NCBI RefSeq assembly: GCF_024703995.1
Contig: NZ_JAMXQV010000024.1
Span: 105,592 to 169,591 of the forward strand
Reading direction: 5' to 3'
From: Amycolatopsis iheyensis
Lineage (GTDB): Bacteria > Actinomycetota > Actinomycetes > Mycobacteriales > Pseudonocardiaceae
DNA length: 64,000 bases
Shown here: piece by piece, positions 43,463-51,272 of the stretch
How the letters are laid out: each line of letters starts with the position of its first letter
Position numbering within the stretch: the stretch's first letter is position 1
Position numbers and translations under genes: made by a program
Notes under the pieces: model-generated
The model's database searches: none
Seen by the model: only the letters and a program-made list of their open reading frames with translations
Told to the model about the DNA's origin: nothing

Positions 43463-44437
43463 CTACTCCTTGGTCAGTGCGTCGGCGATCGCCGCGGCGA
43501 TCGGCAAGTCGCATTCTTCGGCCAGCCAGCCCCAGGCGGCAACCGCGTTCGCCTCCAGGCAGATCCATTTGTCGTCCGGCCGGACGACGAAGTCGAACGC
43601 GCTGAACGCCAGCCCGGCCGCGTCCAGGTAGCGGGCGATTCCCGCCCGGACGTGATCGGGGACGTCGATCACCGCGTAGGTCAGGGCGTCGTAGTCCGAG
43701 CGCCAATCTACCTGCGCCTTCTCACTGCCGGCGTGGATCGCCACCGGGAACAGCCGGTCGCCGACCGCGGTGACGCGGGCCTCAAACTGCTTCGGCTGCC
43801 ACTGTTGAATCAGGTGTGCCGTCACCTCGATGCCCTCGAGCGAGTCGAGTTCGTCGCGGCCGAGACGACGGGTGTAGACGAGGGCTTCGCCGCCGGACTC
43901 GTAGACCACCGGCTCGGCCAGCGGCTTGACGATCAATTCCCCGAAGGTCTTCGCGAACGCGCGGACGGCGTCGGCGTCGTTGGTGATCAGCGTCGGCGGG
44001 ACGGCCAGCCCGGCCTGGCGCAGCACGGCCAGCTGCCGCGGCTTGTACGCGGCGTCGGCCAGCGCCGAGGGGTGCGAGACCCAGGTGACCGGCAGGCTCG
44101 CCAGGACCCCGCCGAGCCCGACCCGGGCCTGCGCCCGGCTGAACCGCAGCTCCGGGCCGGACATTCCGGCGGGCATGACGGGCTCGGTCGGTTTGCCGTA
44201 GTAGACCGCGGTGACCTCGTGCAGGAGGACGTCGTGCTCGGTGGTGCGCAGGGCACCGCGCCAGCCGGCCGTGTCCGGGGTCAGCTCGGCGCCGAGGGAC
44301 ATGGTGAGCGGGAAGTCGCCGACGTTGACCGCCTGCCAGCGGATGCCGCGGGCGTCGAGTTCAAGGCCGACCGCGGTGGCCGCCCAGTCCTCCCGGATGC
44401 CGACCATCAGGACCAGCGGATCGCGGTGCTCAGTCAT
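43463..44437 (-). CDS. ATP-grasp RiPP maturase (graspetide ligase)
   Basis: 324 residues. ITNDADAVRAFAKTFGELIV with KPLAEPVVYE, HLIQQWQPKQFEARVTAVGD and WICLEANAVAAWGWL are the ATP-binding Lys, central and C-terminal Glu/Asn metal motifs of the ATP-grasp fold, in the RiPP maturase branch. It joins Asp/Glu side chains to Ser/Thr (ester) or Lys (amide) in the precursor. Its ATG overlaps the precursor gene's end by 8 bp and the methyltransferase follows, so the three genes form a minimal graspetide operon. Confidence 0.85.
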   Translation of the reverse strand: MTEHRDPLVLMVGIREDWAATAVGLELDARGIRWQAVNVGDFPLTMSLGAELTPDTAGWRGALRTTEHDVLLHEVTAVYYGKPTEPVMPAGMSGPELRFSRAQARVGLGGVLASLPVTWVSHPSALADAAYKPRQLAVLRQAGLAVPPTLITNDADAVRAFAKTFGELIVKPLAEPVVYESGGEALVYTRRLGRDELDSLEGIEVTAHLIQQWQPKQFEARVTAVGDRLFPVAIHAGSEKAQVDWRSDYDALTYAVIDVPDHVRAGIARYLDAAGLAFSAFDFVVRPDDKWICLEANAVAAWGWLAEECDLPIAAAIADALTKE

Positions 44438-44699
44438 CCGGGGTGGTGTAGGAGTCGTCGACCAGCCTGCCGTCCTCGTTGCAGTTGCGCGCGTGGAAGG
44501 TGTCGTGCGCGGTAGTGCGGTGCTTGGCCTCCGGCACCACCTGGATGCGCCGTGCTCGCACGGCGCGAAGGATGAACGGCCGTACGGTGCTGGGGTTCTC
44601 GTCGCTGAGCGGCCGGGCACCGACGTTGACCGGGAACCGCCCGGCCGTCGGCATCAGCGGGTCACCGGCATCGCCGGCCGCGGTATCGAGCAGGGGCAT
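44430..44699 (-). CDS. Graspetide precursor peptide, 89 aa
   Basis: ATG 44699 with AGGAGG upstream. The leader contains PFILR (residues 41-45), like the PFxLR-type recognition motif of ATP-grasp RiPP precursors. The C-terminal 31 residues, KHRTTAHDTFHARNCNEDGR followed by LVDDSYTTPDD, are rich in Thr plus Asp/Glu, the donors and acceptors of side-chain ester bonds. Position directly before the ATP-grasp gene supports the call. Several potential ring residues are present, but the ring pattern cannot be read from sequence alone. Confidence 0.75.
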   Translation of the reverse strand: MPLLDTAAGDAGDPLMPTAGRFPVNVGARPLSDENPSTVRPFILRAVRARRIQVVPEAKHRTTAHDTFHARNCNEDGRLVDDSYTTPDD

Positions 44700-45259
44700 G
44701 CAGATCTCGACCTCCTAGTTGGAGTGTGTGGTGGCGCACCGGTCTCTTTCACTTTGCTGGGGCCTGGACAACCGGGCAAGATCCGACCGAGCGAATCTGC
44801 TGGTCACGTGGTGCGCGGACCTGGCTACGACTCGATCCCGGCGGCGATTTCGTTGTCCGCGTAGATCTCGTACGGGTTCTGCTTCAGCCTCAGCAGATAT
44901 GAGCCGCACGTGTCGAAGATCCCCCCGAGGTAGCGAACCAGCACCGGGTTGATCATGTCGCTCGGGTGCCCGACGTGGTGGAGCTGTTCGTTTGCCGTGC
45001 CGGTGGTCCCTGAAGTTCCGGTGCTGTCAGCCCACGAGCGGCAGGCCGAGACCGAGGCCAGGGCCGCACGCCTGCGGGCCCGCGATCGGAGGCCGGGGCT
45101 TCCGCGGCCGGCTGCAGGTCACCGACGAGGAGATCACCTGCGGCCGCTGCCTCGAGGGCATGGCCCGTCGCGGGATCGGATCTCGGCCAGAGGTGAAACA
45201 TCCGGTGCTCGTGTGGCGACTGGATGGAGGTCTGTGTCGGCACGGTTCGGGGAGGGTTC
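44700..45259. other. Divergent gap between graspetide and CRISPR-Cas operons
   Basis: 560 bp that must contain the promoters of both operons. A small minus-strand ORF is annotated at 44825-44956. On the plus strand 44955-45200 looks like a small gene with a single-base break: SAHERQAETEARAARLRARD in one frame and VTDEEITCGRCLEGMARRG one base away. Confidence 0.4.
44825..44956 (-). CDS. Possible small protein, 43 aa
   Basis: ATG 44956 opens MINPVLVRYLGGIFDTCGSY and LLRLKQNPYEIYADNEIAAG to a TAG at 44825. The sequence looks natural and the frame stays open upstream. It lies in the promoter region of the graspetide operon on the same strand. No family is known to me. Confidence 0.35.
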   Translation of the reverse strand: MINPVLVRYLGGIFDTCGSYLLRLKQNPYEIYADNEIAAGIES

Positions 45260-47008
45260 GTGGCTGTCGAGTTGGTGTTGTTCACCGTCGGCGGCGTTCA
45301 GCGCTTCCTCGCCGAGTCACGCAAGACCGTGGACATCGCGGGAGCCAGTCTCGTCGTCCGACACCTGGTGATCACGGCAGCCTCCGAGGTCCACGAAGCA
45401 TTGAGCGCGCACCCCGCACCTGCGGGCCTGATCTTCCCGCCCGCTGCCGCGCTGTCCACGCGCGAGGGCGTGACGAACAAGATCGCCTTCCTCGGCCCGC
45501 GTGGGCTGGGCGCGGAGCTGGCTCGCCGGGCCCAGAAGATCGCCGAAGAGACGTGGAGCGACCACGTGCGCGATGCTTACGCGGGATCACCCGGCGACGT
45601 CCCGGACACCCCTGGCATGCCGGATGTTGCGTGGGTGTGTGTCCCGGGCGAGGACGGCGAGGACCACACGGTGTTGTGGGAACGTGCGCAAGCGGCGATG
45701 ACCGCGCGGCGCCGCAGCCGGGTCTTCATCGCACACGCGTGGCAGCGGGTGCGGTTGTGCCAGCAGTCCGCCGTCGTCCCGGCCGCTGCGGCGCCGCGGA
45801 CGTCCGCGCGCCATGAACGTCGTGAGTTGCTCTCGGCCGCGGGCTGGACCAAACGCGCGGCCGGCAACCTTCAATACCCGCCTGGCCGCCGCTTTCCCGC
45901 CACGACCGTGGTCGCGTCCGCCGCCTACCGCGCCCGTCTGCTGCGCGTGGCCGCCGAAGACGGCACGATCGCCGATCGGCTTCGCCCCCCGGTTCAGGTG
46001 CTCTCCGCGCTGATCGACGATCGCCACACACAGGTGTCCCAAGTAGGTGCACCACCCGGGCTGGAGCCACTGACCGACCGGCTGGGGACCGCTGTCTACT
46101 CGGATCTGTGGTCTGAAACGGACAGCCGGGACCTGCTGCCCGAGAACGCGGATCCTCAGACGGTGGCGCGCGGGGCCGCGGCGGCCCACGACATCGCCGC
46201 CATAGCTCAGCAGGCCGGTGTGGTCACGCTGAGCTCGTACTACGCGGTTGTGGTCCAGGATCTGGATCGGCTGGGTCTGCAGGTGAGCCGGCTGGGACTG
46301 GCCGCCCAGCGGTCGGCCTCCGCGACGCTGACGGAGCTGGGACGGGCGCAGCGTCTGCTCAGCGAATCCCCGGACTATCTCGGGGTGCCGGTCTATGCCG
46401 GCGGTGACGACTTCTTTGCCTTCGCCCCGGCGGCGCACGCACTCGAGCTGGCCGGCGCGCTGCGCCAGGAGGTAGACCGGCATCTCGCCGGGACGCCGCT
46501 GGCGGGGGCGACGGCCTCGACGGCGGTCGTGTTCGCCCATTTCAGCGCTCCGTTGCAGCAGGTGGTGTCCACGGCCCAGGAGGCGCTCGCCGCGGCCAAG
46601 GACGCGCCGGGTGCGGATGGGCGGGACCGGGACGCGGTGACGGTGGTGGCGCTGCGCCGCGGCGGTGAGCGGGCTCGCACCGTGCTGCCCTGGACCGTGG
46701 CCGGCCGCAGTGCCGTGGAGTTGCTGCGGGCGGTGGCGCCGGACGCCGCTGCCGGTGCGTTGTCGGCGGCGTTGGCTTCGAGCGTGGAACGTGACGCGGC
46801 CGAGCTGGACGCGTTGAGCCTGCAGGGTTTCCGGGACGTGGCCGAAGACGAGATACGGCGCCGGGTCGCCCGGCAAGGCGGCGGGCCGGCGGTGGCGGCC
46901 GCGTTCGCCGCTCTGGGCGCGGCTGAACGGGCCGAGGGCCCGGAGCACGCGTTCCGCCCGGCGCGGACGATGCTGGTGGCGCGTTTCCTCGCCCAGGAGT
47001 GCCGATGA
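45260..47008 (+). CDS. cmr2: Cas10/Cmr2, type III-B CRISPR signature protein without HD domain
   Basis: 582 residues from GTG 45260, preceded by GGGGAGGG. The protein starts directly in the first palm domain (VELVLFTVGGVQRFLAESRK), so the N-terminal HD nuclease of many Cas10 proteins is absent. A first-palm-like stretch YYAVVVQDLDRLG and the cyclase motif GGDDFF (residues 381-386) follow; GGDD makes cyclic oligoadenylates from ATP when target RNA is bound. The helical C terminus ends at an ATGA overlap with cmr3. Signalling rather than DNA cutting is expected. Confidence 0.92.
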   Translation: MAVELVLFTVGGVQRFLAESRKTVDIAGASLVVRHLVITAASEVHEALSAHPAPAGLIFPPAAALSTREGVTNKIAFLGPRGLGAELARRAQKIAEETWSDHVRDAYAGSPGDVPDTPGMPDVAWVCVPGEDGEDHTVLWERAQAAMTARRRSRVFIAHAWQRVRLCQQSAVVPAAAAPRTSARHERRELLSAAGWTKRAAGNLQYPPGRRFPATTVVASAAYRARLLRVAAEDGTIADRLRPPVQVLSALIDDRHTQVSQVGAPPGLEPLTDRLGTAVYSDLWSETDSRDLLPENADPQTVARGAAAAHDIAAIAQQAGVVTLSSYYAVVVQDLDRLGLQVSRLGLAAQRSASATLTELGRAQRLLSESPDYLGVPVYAGGDDFFAFAPAAHALELAGALRQEVDRHLAGTPLAGATASTAVVFAHFSAPLQQVVSTAQEALAAAKDAPGADGRDRDAVTVVALRRGGERARTVLPWTVAGRSAVELLRAVAPDAAAGALSAALASSVERDAAELDALSLQGFRDVAEDEIRRRVARQGGGPAVAAAFAALGAAERAEGPEHAFRPARTMLVARFLAQECR

Positions 47009-48084
47009 CCGCGGCCGGGCGAGTGACCCGGACCTGGCTGTCGGTGGCGCCGCTGGACAGCCTGATGGTGCGGGACGGACGGCGGTTCGCCGGGGGTGAC
47101 TCCTCGATGGCGGCCGGGGTGGCGCCGGCGCCGAGCACGTTCGGTGGCGTGGTCACACGCGTCTACGGCGGCGAGGTGGACCGGATCGTCGGTCCGGTCG
47201 CGCACCTGGACGACACGCCGATGTTCCCGATGCCGGTCGACGTGGTCGAGACCGGCGACCTCGCGCGCGGCCGCCGGCTGTCCCGGTTGCCGGTGCGGCC
47301 GCGCCCGGAGCACGAGATCAGCGACCTCGACCCGGACCCTGATGAGCTGGGCGCGCTGCCGCGGCTGAGCCACGCCCTGGCCGGAGAGGGAGATCCGGTC
47401 GGTGGCTGGTTGTCGGCCGAGGGGATGGCCGCGTGGCTGAGCTCGGACGCGCTGCCACCGGGGGAGATCGAGCCCGATACCTGGGCCCAGTGGACCGAGA
47501 CCGCGTTGTGGCACCCGGAACCGCACGTCGGGATCGCGCGCGACACCGCGTCGGGCACGGTGCTGGACGGGATGTTCTACCGGGCCGGGCATCTGCGCCC
47601 GGTCGAGGGGCTGCGGTTCGTGGTCGGCTGCGACCACCACACCCCGCCCCCTGACGTCGCGGCGACGGTGGTTCCGCTGGGTGGCCGGTCCCGGATGGCA
47701 TCGGCGACACCGGCGCAGGCGGCGGATCCGTTTCCCCCGGCGCCGGAGGACTTTCCGGGTGGCCGGCTGGTGGTGTACCTGGCGACGCCGGCGCTGGTGC
47801 GTGAGGTGCGCTGGGTCCCGCCCGGCACGTCCGCGCGGCTGTGCGGGCTGGCGGTGGCGGGGCCGCAGGCGGTGGCCACCGCCTCGTCGGAGGACCCGGG
47901 CGCGACCAGCCGGCTGATGTGGGCGGTGCCCGCAGGCAGCCTGTACTACCTGCGCTTCGACTCCACGGGAGAAGCGCACGAGTGGGCGGCGCGGTTCCAC
48001 GGCGGGTTGCTGCCGGGGCTGCCGCGCGCGGAGAACCCCGTGGTGACCGCTGGATTCGGGACGTGCCTGACAGGGAGATGGTGA
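47005..48084 (+). CDS. cmr3: Cmr3, type III-B RAMP protein binding the crRNA 5' handle
   Basis: 359 residues; ATG 47005 overlaps the cas10 TGA. PLDSLMVRDGRRFAGGDSS near the N terminus is the Cmr3 signature (D-x-L-x-x-RDGRPF), and APSTFGGVVTRVYGG follows. Cmr3 (Cas5-like) pairs with Cmr2 at the base of the complex and holds the crRNA 5' tag. Its TGA overlaps the cmr4 start. Confidence 0.88.
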   Translation: MTAAGRVTRTWLSVAPLDSLMVRDGRRFAGGDSSMAAGVAPAPSTFGGVVTRVYGGEVDRIVGPVAHLDDTPMFPMPVDVVETGDLARGRRLSRLPVRPRPEHEISDLDPDPDELGALPRLSHALAGEGDPVGGWLSAEGMAAWLSSDALPPGEIEPDTWAQWTETALWHPEPHVGIARDTASGTVLDGMFYRAGHLRPVEGLRFVVGCDHHTPPPDVAATVVPLGGRSRMASATPAQAADPFPPAPEDFPGGRLVVYLATPALVREVRWVPPGTSARLCGLAVAGPQAVATASSEDPGATSRLMWAVPAGSLYYLRFDSTGEAHEWAARFHGGLLPGLPRAENPVVTAGFGTCLTGRW

Positions 48085-49097
48085 TGGCACAACGCATACT
48101 GGTCCTGCTCGCGGAAACCCCGGTGCACGCCGGCGGCGGCGAGGCGACAGGAATCGTGGATCTGCCGATCCAACGTGAGGCCGCCACCCGGCTGCCGATC
48201 ATCTGGGGCCAGAGCCTCAAAGGCGCGCTGCGCGACACCCTGCGCCCTCAGCTGGACTCCGGCGAGGACACCAGGATCTTCGGCTCACCCGTAACCGCCG
48301 GCCAGGATTCGACCGGCGACCGGGCCACCACGCGGGGCGGAGTGGCGTTCGGGGATGCCCGGCTGCTGCTGTTGCCGGTTCCTACGCTGGTGCGGACCTT
48401 CGCGTGGGTCACCTCGCCGCTGCTGCTGTCCCGGCTGGGACGCAGCGCGACCGTCCTGTCCGGCACCAGCACCGGATGGACCCTCACCACGCCACCGGGT
48501 TCCACGGCCATCGCGGGCGAGACGTGGAGCGGGCGGCAGGCGCTCGGCCCGCTAGTGCAGACCGTCCGCCCGGATCGCGCGCTGCCGGGGATCGCCGCCG
48601 ATCTCGCCGAGCTGGTGTTCCCCGCCGGCGCCGCGTTCGATCACTCCCGCGCCAAGCTGCGGGAGGACTTGCTGGTGGTGGACGACGGCGTGCTGGCCGA
48701 GCTGAGCGACACCGGCACCGACATCGTCGCCCGGGTGCAGCTCAACGCCGATAAGACCGTCGCGAACGGGCCGTTCTACTCCGAGCACCTGCCGTGTGAC
48801 ACCGCGCTGGTCGCGCTGCTCTCGGGCGAGAACGAGCTGCTGGTCCGGCTCAGCGGCCTGCTCGACGGCACCACCGTGCGAATTGGCGGGGACCAGACCA
48901 TCGGCAAAGGCCTGCTGTGGTGCCGGGTGCATGACGCCGCATCACTGCCCCGACACTCCGCCGCCGCGGCACCGGCGCCGGCCACGCCTGCACCCGTGGT
49001 GGAGACTGCTCCCGCCGCGACGACCGGGGCGGCGCCGCGTCGGCCCGGGGGAGCCGGGCCGAGCCCGGCCTCGATTCCGCCGCGGGTAACGCGGTGA
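48084..49097 (+). CDS. cmr4: Cmr4, backbone RAMP protein and target-RNA nuclease
   Basis: 337 residues. ATG 48084 is preferred over 48078 because CAGGGAG is then six bases upstream. HAGGGEATGIVDLPIQRE with WGQSLKGALR is the Cmr4 N-terminal signature; D26 in VDLPIQRE corresponds to the Asp that cuts target RNA every six bases in characterised Cmr complexes. ALVALLSGENELLVRL and IGGDQTIGKGLLW (Gly-rich loop) follow. The C-terminal 45 residues are a Pro/Ala-rich extension. Confidence 0.9.
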   Translation: MAQRILVLLAETPVHAGGGEATGIVDLPIQREAATRLPIIWGQSLKGALRDTLRPQLDSGEDTRIFGSPVTAGQDSTGDRATTRGGVAFGDARLLLLPVPTLVRTFAWVTSPLLLSRLGRSATVLSGTSTGWTLTTPPGSTAIAGETWSGRQALGPLVQTVRPDRALPGIAADLAELVFPAGAAFDHSRAKLREDLLVVDDGVLAELSDTGTDIVARVQLNADKTVANGPFYSEHLPCDTALVALLSGENELLVRLSGLLDGTTVRIGGDQTIGKGLLWCRVHDAASLPRHSAAAAPAPATPAPVVETAPAATTGAAPRRPGGAGPSPASIPPRVTR

Positions 49098-49486
49098 CCG
49101 GCATGCGGCTGGACCGCGACCTCGCGGTCGCCGCCGCCCGCGCCCTGCCTGAGGCCGTCGATAAGGATTACCTCACGGTGATCCGGACGGTCCCGGTGAT
49201 GCTGCACAGCAGCGGCCTGGCCGCGGCTGCGGCCTATCTGCTCTCCCGCGTCCGCCCCGCCGGCGACGGCGGCCCGGACCGGTACGCGCGCGTGGCCCAG
49301 GCTCTGCTGGAGGACGCGGCCCGTTTCGTCGGAATCCCGGTGACGGGCCCGCCGCTGCCCCTCCTGGATGCCCTGTGCGCCGACGAAGCCGGGTATCGCC
49401 TGGCCGAACGCCGCGCCCGCGGCTTCGCGGTGTGGCTGGCCCGCCTGGCCGCCGCCCGCCACCACGCCGCCGGAGCGCGGACATGA
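49094..49486 (+). CDS. cmr5: Cmr5, small subunit of the type III-B complex
   Basis: 130 residues, GTG start overlapping the cmr4 stop. All-helical (LAVAAARALPEAVDKDYLTV, VPVMLHSSGLAAAAAYLLSR), which fits the Cas11-like small subunit that lines the target RNA. Size and position between cmr4 and cmr6 support the call more than sequence does. Confidence 0.8.
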   Translation: MTGMRLDRDLAVAAARALPEAVDKDYLTVIRTVPVMLHSSGLAAAAAYLLSRVRPAGDGGPDRYARVAQALLEDAARFVGIPVTGPPLPLLDALCADEAGYRLAERRARGFAVWLARLAAARHHAAGART

Positions 49487-50325
49487 CCCCGCGGCCGCTC
49501 ACCTACGGGTCGCTGCGCGATCTCGTGACCACGGGGGAGACGATCCAGCAGCTGGAGACGCAGCCGAACGGGTACCTGCTGTGGTCACGGCTGTGGTGCG
49601 GGCTGGGCGACAACGGCACGGTCGCCGACGACACCGAGAGGCAGCTGCAGCACCTGGAGGCGGTCGCGGCAGCGGCTCGTGCGGTGCCGGCGGGACTGCT
49701 CGAGTCGATAGCGGCGCGGCGCCGAGCGGCCGCGGCCGCGCTGGCCGCGCGTGATCCGGAGCTGGTCAGCGTCGAGGTGCAGCTCGTGCCGCAGTGGCGA
49801 GTGGTGGTGGGGCACGGGGAGAACACCGTCCACGAGACCGGCTTGAGCTGGTCGCCGACCTACGGAGTGCCGATGTGGCCGGGATCCGGGCTGAAAGGCG
49901 CGGCCGCGGCGCAGGTGCCGCGGCGCTGGCCGGACCGACCCGACCTGGTGCAGCAGCTCTTCGGCAGCCCACGCCCCGGCACGCCCGGGAATGCCGGTCA
50001 AGGCGCGGTGACGATTCTGGACGCGCTCCCGGCCGGGTCGCCGCACGTGGTGCTCGACGTGCTCACCCCACACGGCGGCGGCTACTACCGCGAGGTGAAC
50101 TCCGGCGCCGAGGTGGTCACGCCACCGGCGGAGTACCACAACCCGGTGCCGGTGCACTTCCTCGCCGTCGAGGCCACCCCCTTCCACACCCAGCTGATCG
50201 GCCGCGCCACCGCCGTGCAGGCGATGGTGGCACTGCTGACGGACGCGGCAGGGGACTGGGGGATCGGGGCGAAAACCGCCGCCGGGTACGGCTACTGCAC
50301 CGTGACCGTCGTCGAGCCGTCATGA
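49483..50325 (+). CDS. cmr6: Cmr6, RAMP protein of the type III-B complex
   Basis: 280 residues from ATG 49483 (ATGA overlap). ETGLSWSPTYGVPMWPGSGL and KGAAAAQVPRRW is the Cmr6 core (PGSGLKGA), and the end carries WGIGAKTAAGYGY, the Gly-rich loop. FGSPRPGTPGNAGQGAVTIL is also typical. It caps the crRNA 3' side of the complex together with Cmr1. Confidence 0.88.
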   Translation: MTPRPLTYGSLRDLVTTGETIQQLETQPNGYLLWSRLWCGLGDNGTVADDTERQLQHLEAVAAAARAVPAGLLESIAARRRAAAAALAARDPELVSVEVQLVPQWRVVVGHGENTVHETGLSWSPTYGVPMWPGSGLKGAAAAQVPRRWPDRPDLVQQLFGSPRPGTPGNAGQGAVTILDALPAGSPHVVLDVLTPHGGGYYREVNSGAEVVTPPAEYHNPVPVHFLAVEATPFHTQLIGRATAVQAMVALLTDAAGDWGIGAKTAAGYGYCTVTVVEPS

Positions 50326-51272
50326 CCGGGTTCGTGCACGTGGTGCCCGTCGGCACGTCCCTGCTCAAGCACCTCGCCGCCGACCGGCGCGTCTCGATCC
50401 CCGTCCGCAACGCCCTCGCCGGCGGGGCGCCGCTGCGCGGGTTGCTGCGCCAAGCTGACCGCGGCGACGGCCGGCTGCTGCTCGAGCCACTGCTGCACGC
50501 GGATCCCGGCCAGGCCGCCGCAGTGACCGCGCAGCTGCAGCAGCTCACGCCGAAGCACAGCGCCGAGCTGACCGCCCTGGACGCCCACGACCGGACCCGA
50601 ACCGAGCCCCCGAACCGGGGCGGGGACTCGATCGTGCTGGTCACCACCGACACCGACGACGGGCTGCGCGCCGCGGCGCTGCTGGCCCACCTGCTCGCCT
50701 CCCGGGCGGGCAGCCTGCCCCGCTACGTCGATGACCCGGTCGCGTCCCCGGCCGGGATCACCATGGCGGCCGGGCAGGTGCTGCTGGTCCGGATCCCGGG
50801 CCTCGACCTCGACATCGGCGGCGCCCCGGATAGCCGGACCTGGCTGGCGATCGGCGAGATCGGCCGCGCCGTCGCCCACGACCTCTGCGACACCGGGGCC
50901 GACCGCCGCGTCGTCTTCCATCTCACCGGCGGCTACAAAGCGCTGCTGCCGTACCTGTTGCTGACCGCCGACGCCGTGGCCACCGTCGTCCGGTGCCGCC
51001 TTGGCGCGGGTTCCCGCGTCAGCGCCCAGGTCCTGCACGAAACGAGTGAACAGCCGGTCTCGCTGCCGGTGCGCTGGCTCACCGGCACCCTGCTCGAACG
51101 AGCGCAGGACCTGTCCCGATCAGCTGGCACCCGCGATCACCTGCTCGTCGACGACCTGCACGACTTCCGCGGCACCTACCTGCGCGATGAGCCGTTCACC
51201 GGCCGCCGGGCGCTGACCGAAGCCGGGCTGATCCTCGCCCGCACCCTGTGGGCGCTGGAAGTACCGCGATGA
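50322..51272 (+). CDS. CARF-domain protein, cyclic oligoadenylate sensor
   Basis: 316 residues; ATG overlaps cmr6. The N terminus VHVVPVGTSLLKHL (residues 5-18) and HLTGGYKALLPYLLL (200-214) are the two ligand-binding loops of CARF domains as in APE2256-type proteins, with SIVLVTTDTDDGL between. The last 100 residues show no HEPN Rx4-6H, no PD-D/ExK and no membrane segment, so no effector domain is recognisable. It could relay the signal to the membrane protein encoded next, or destroy cyclic oligoadenylate as a ring nuclease. Operon position ties it to the Cmr complex. Confidence 0.85.
   Translation: MTGFVHVVPVGTSLLKHLAADRRVSIPVRNALAGGAPLRGLLRQADRGDGRLLLEPLLHADPGQAAAVTAQLQQLTPKHSAELTALDAHDRTRTEPPNRGGDSIVLVTTDTDDGLRAAALLAHLLASRAGSLPRYVDDPVASPAGITMAAGQVLLVRIPGLDLDIGGAPDSRTWLAIGEIGRAVAHDLCDTGADRRVVFHLTGGYKALLPYLLLTADAVATVVRCRLGAGSRVSAQVLHETSEQPVSLPVRWLTGTLLERAQDLSRSAGTRDHLLVDDLHDFRGTYLRDEPFTGRRALTEAGLILARTLWALEVPR

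Noticed and set aside
45224..45260. Upstream ATG for cas10 at 45224
   Set aside because: The GTG at 45260 has a strong GGGGAGGG site at the right distance and starts exactly where Cmr2 homology begins.
45587..46948. Long minus-strand frame opposite cas10
   Set aside because: Arg/Gly/Pro-rich shadow of a clearly identified cas10 gene.
50322..51272. Csm6/Csx1-type HEPN ribonuclease
   Set aside because: CARF loops are present but no R-x4-6-H motif is found in the C-terminal part.
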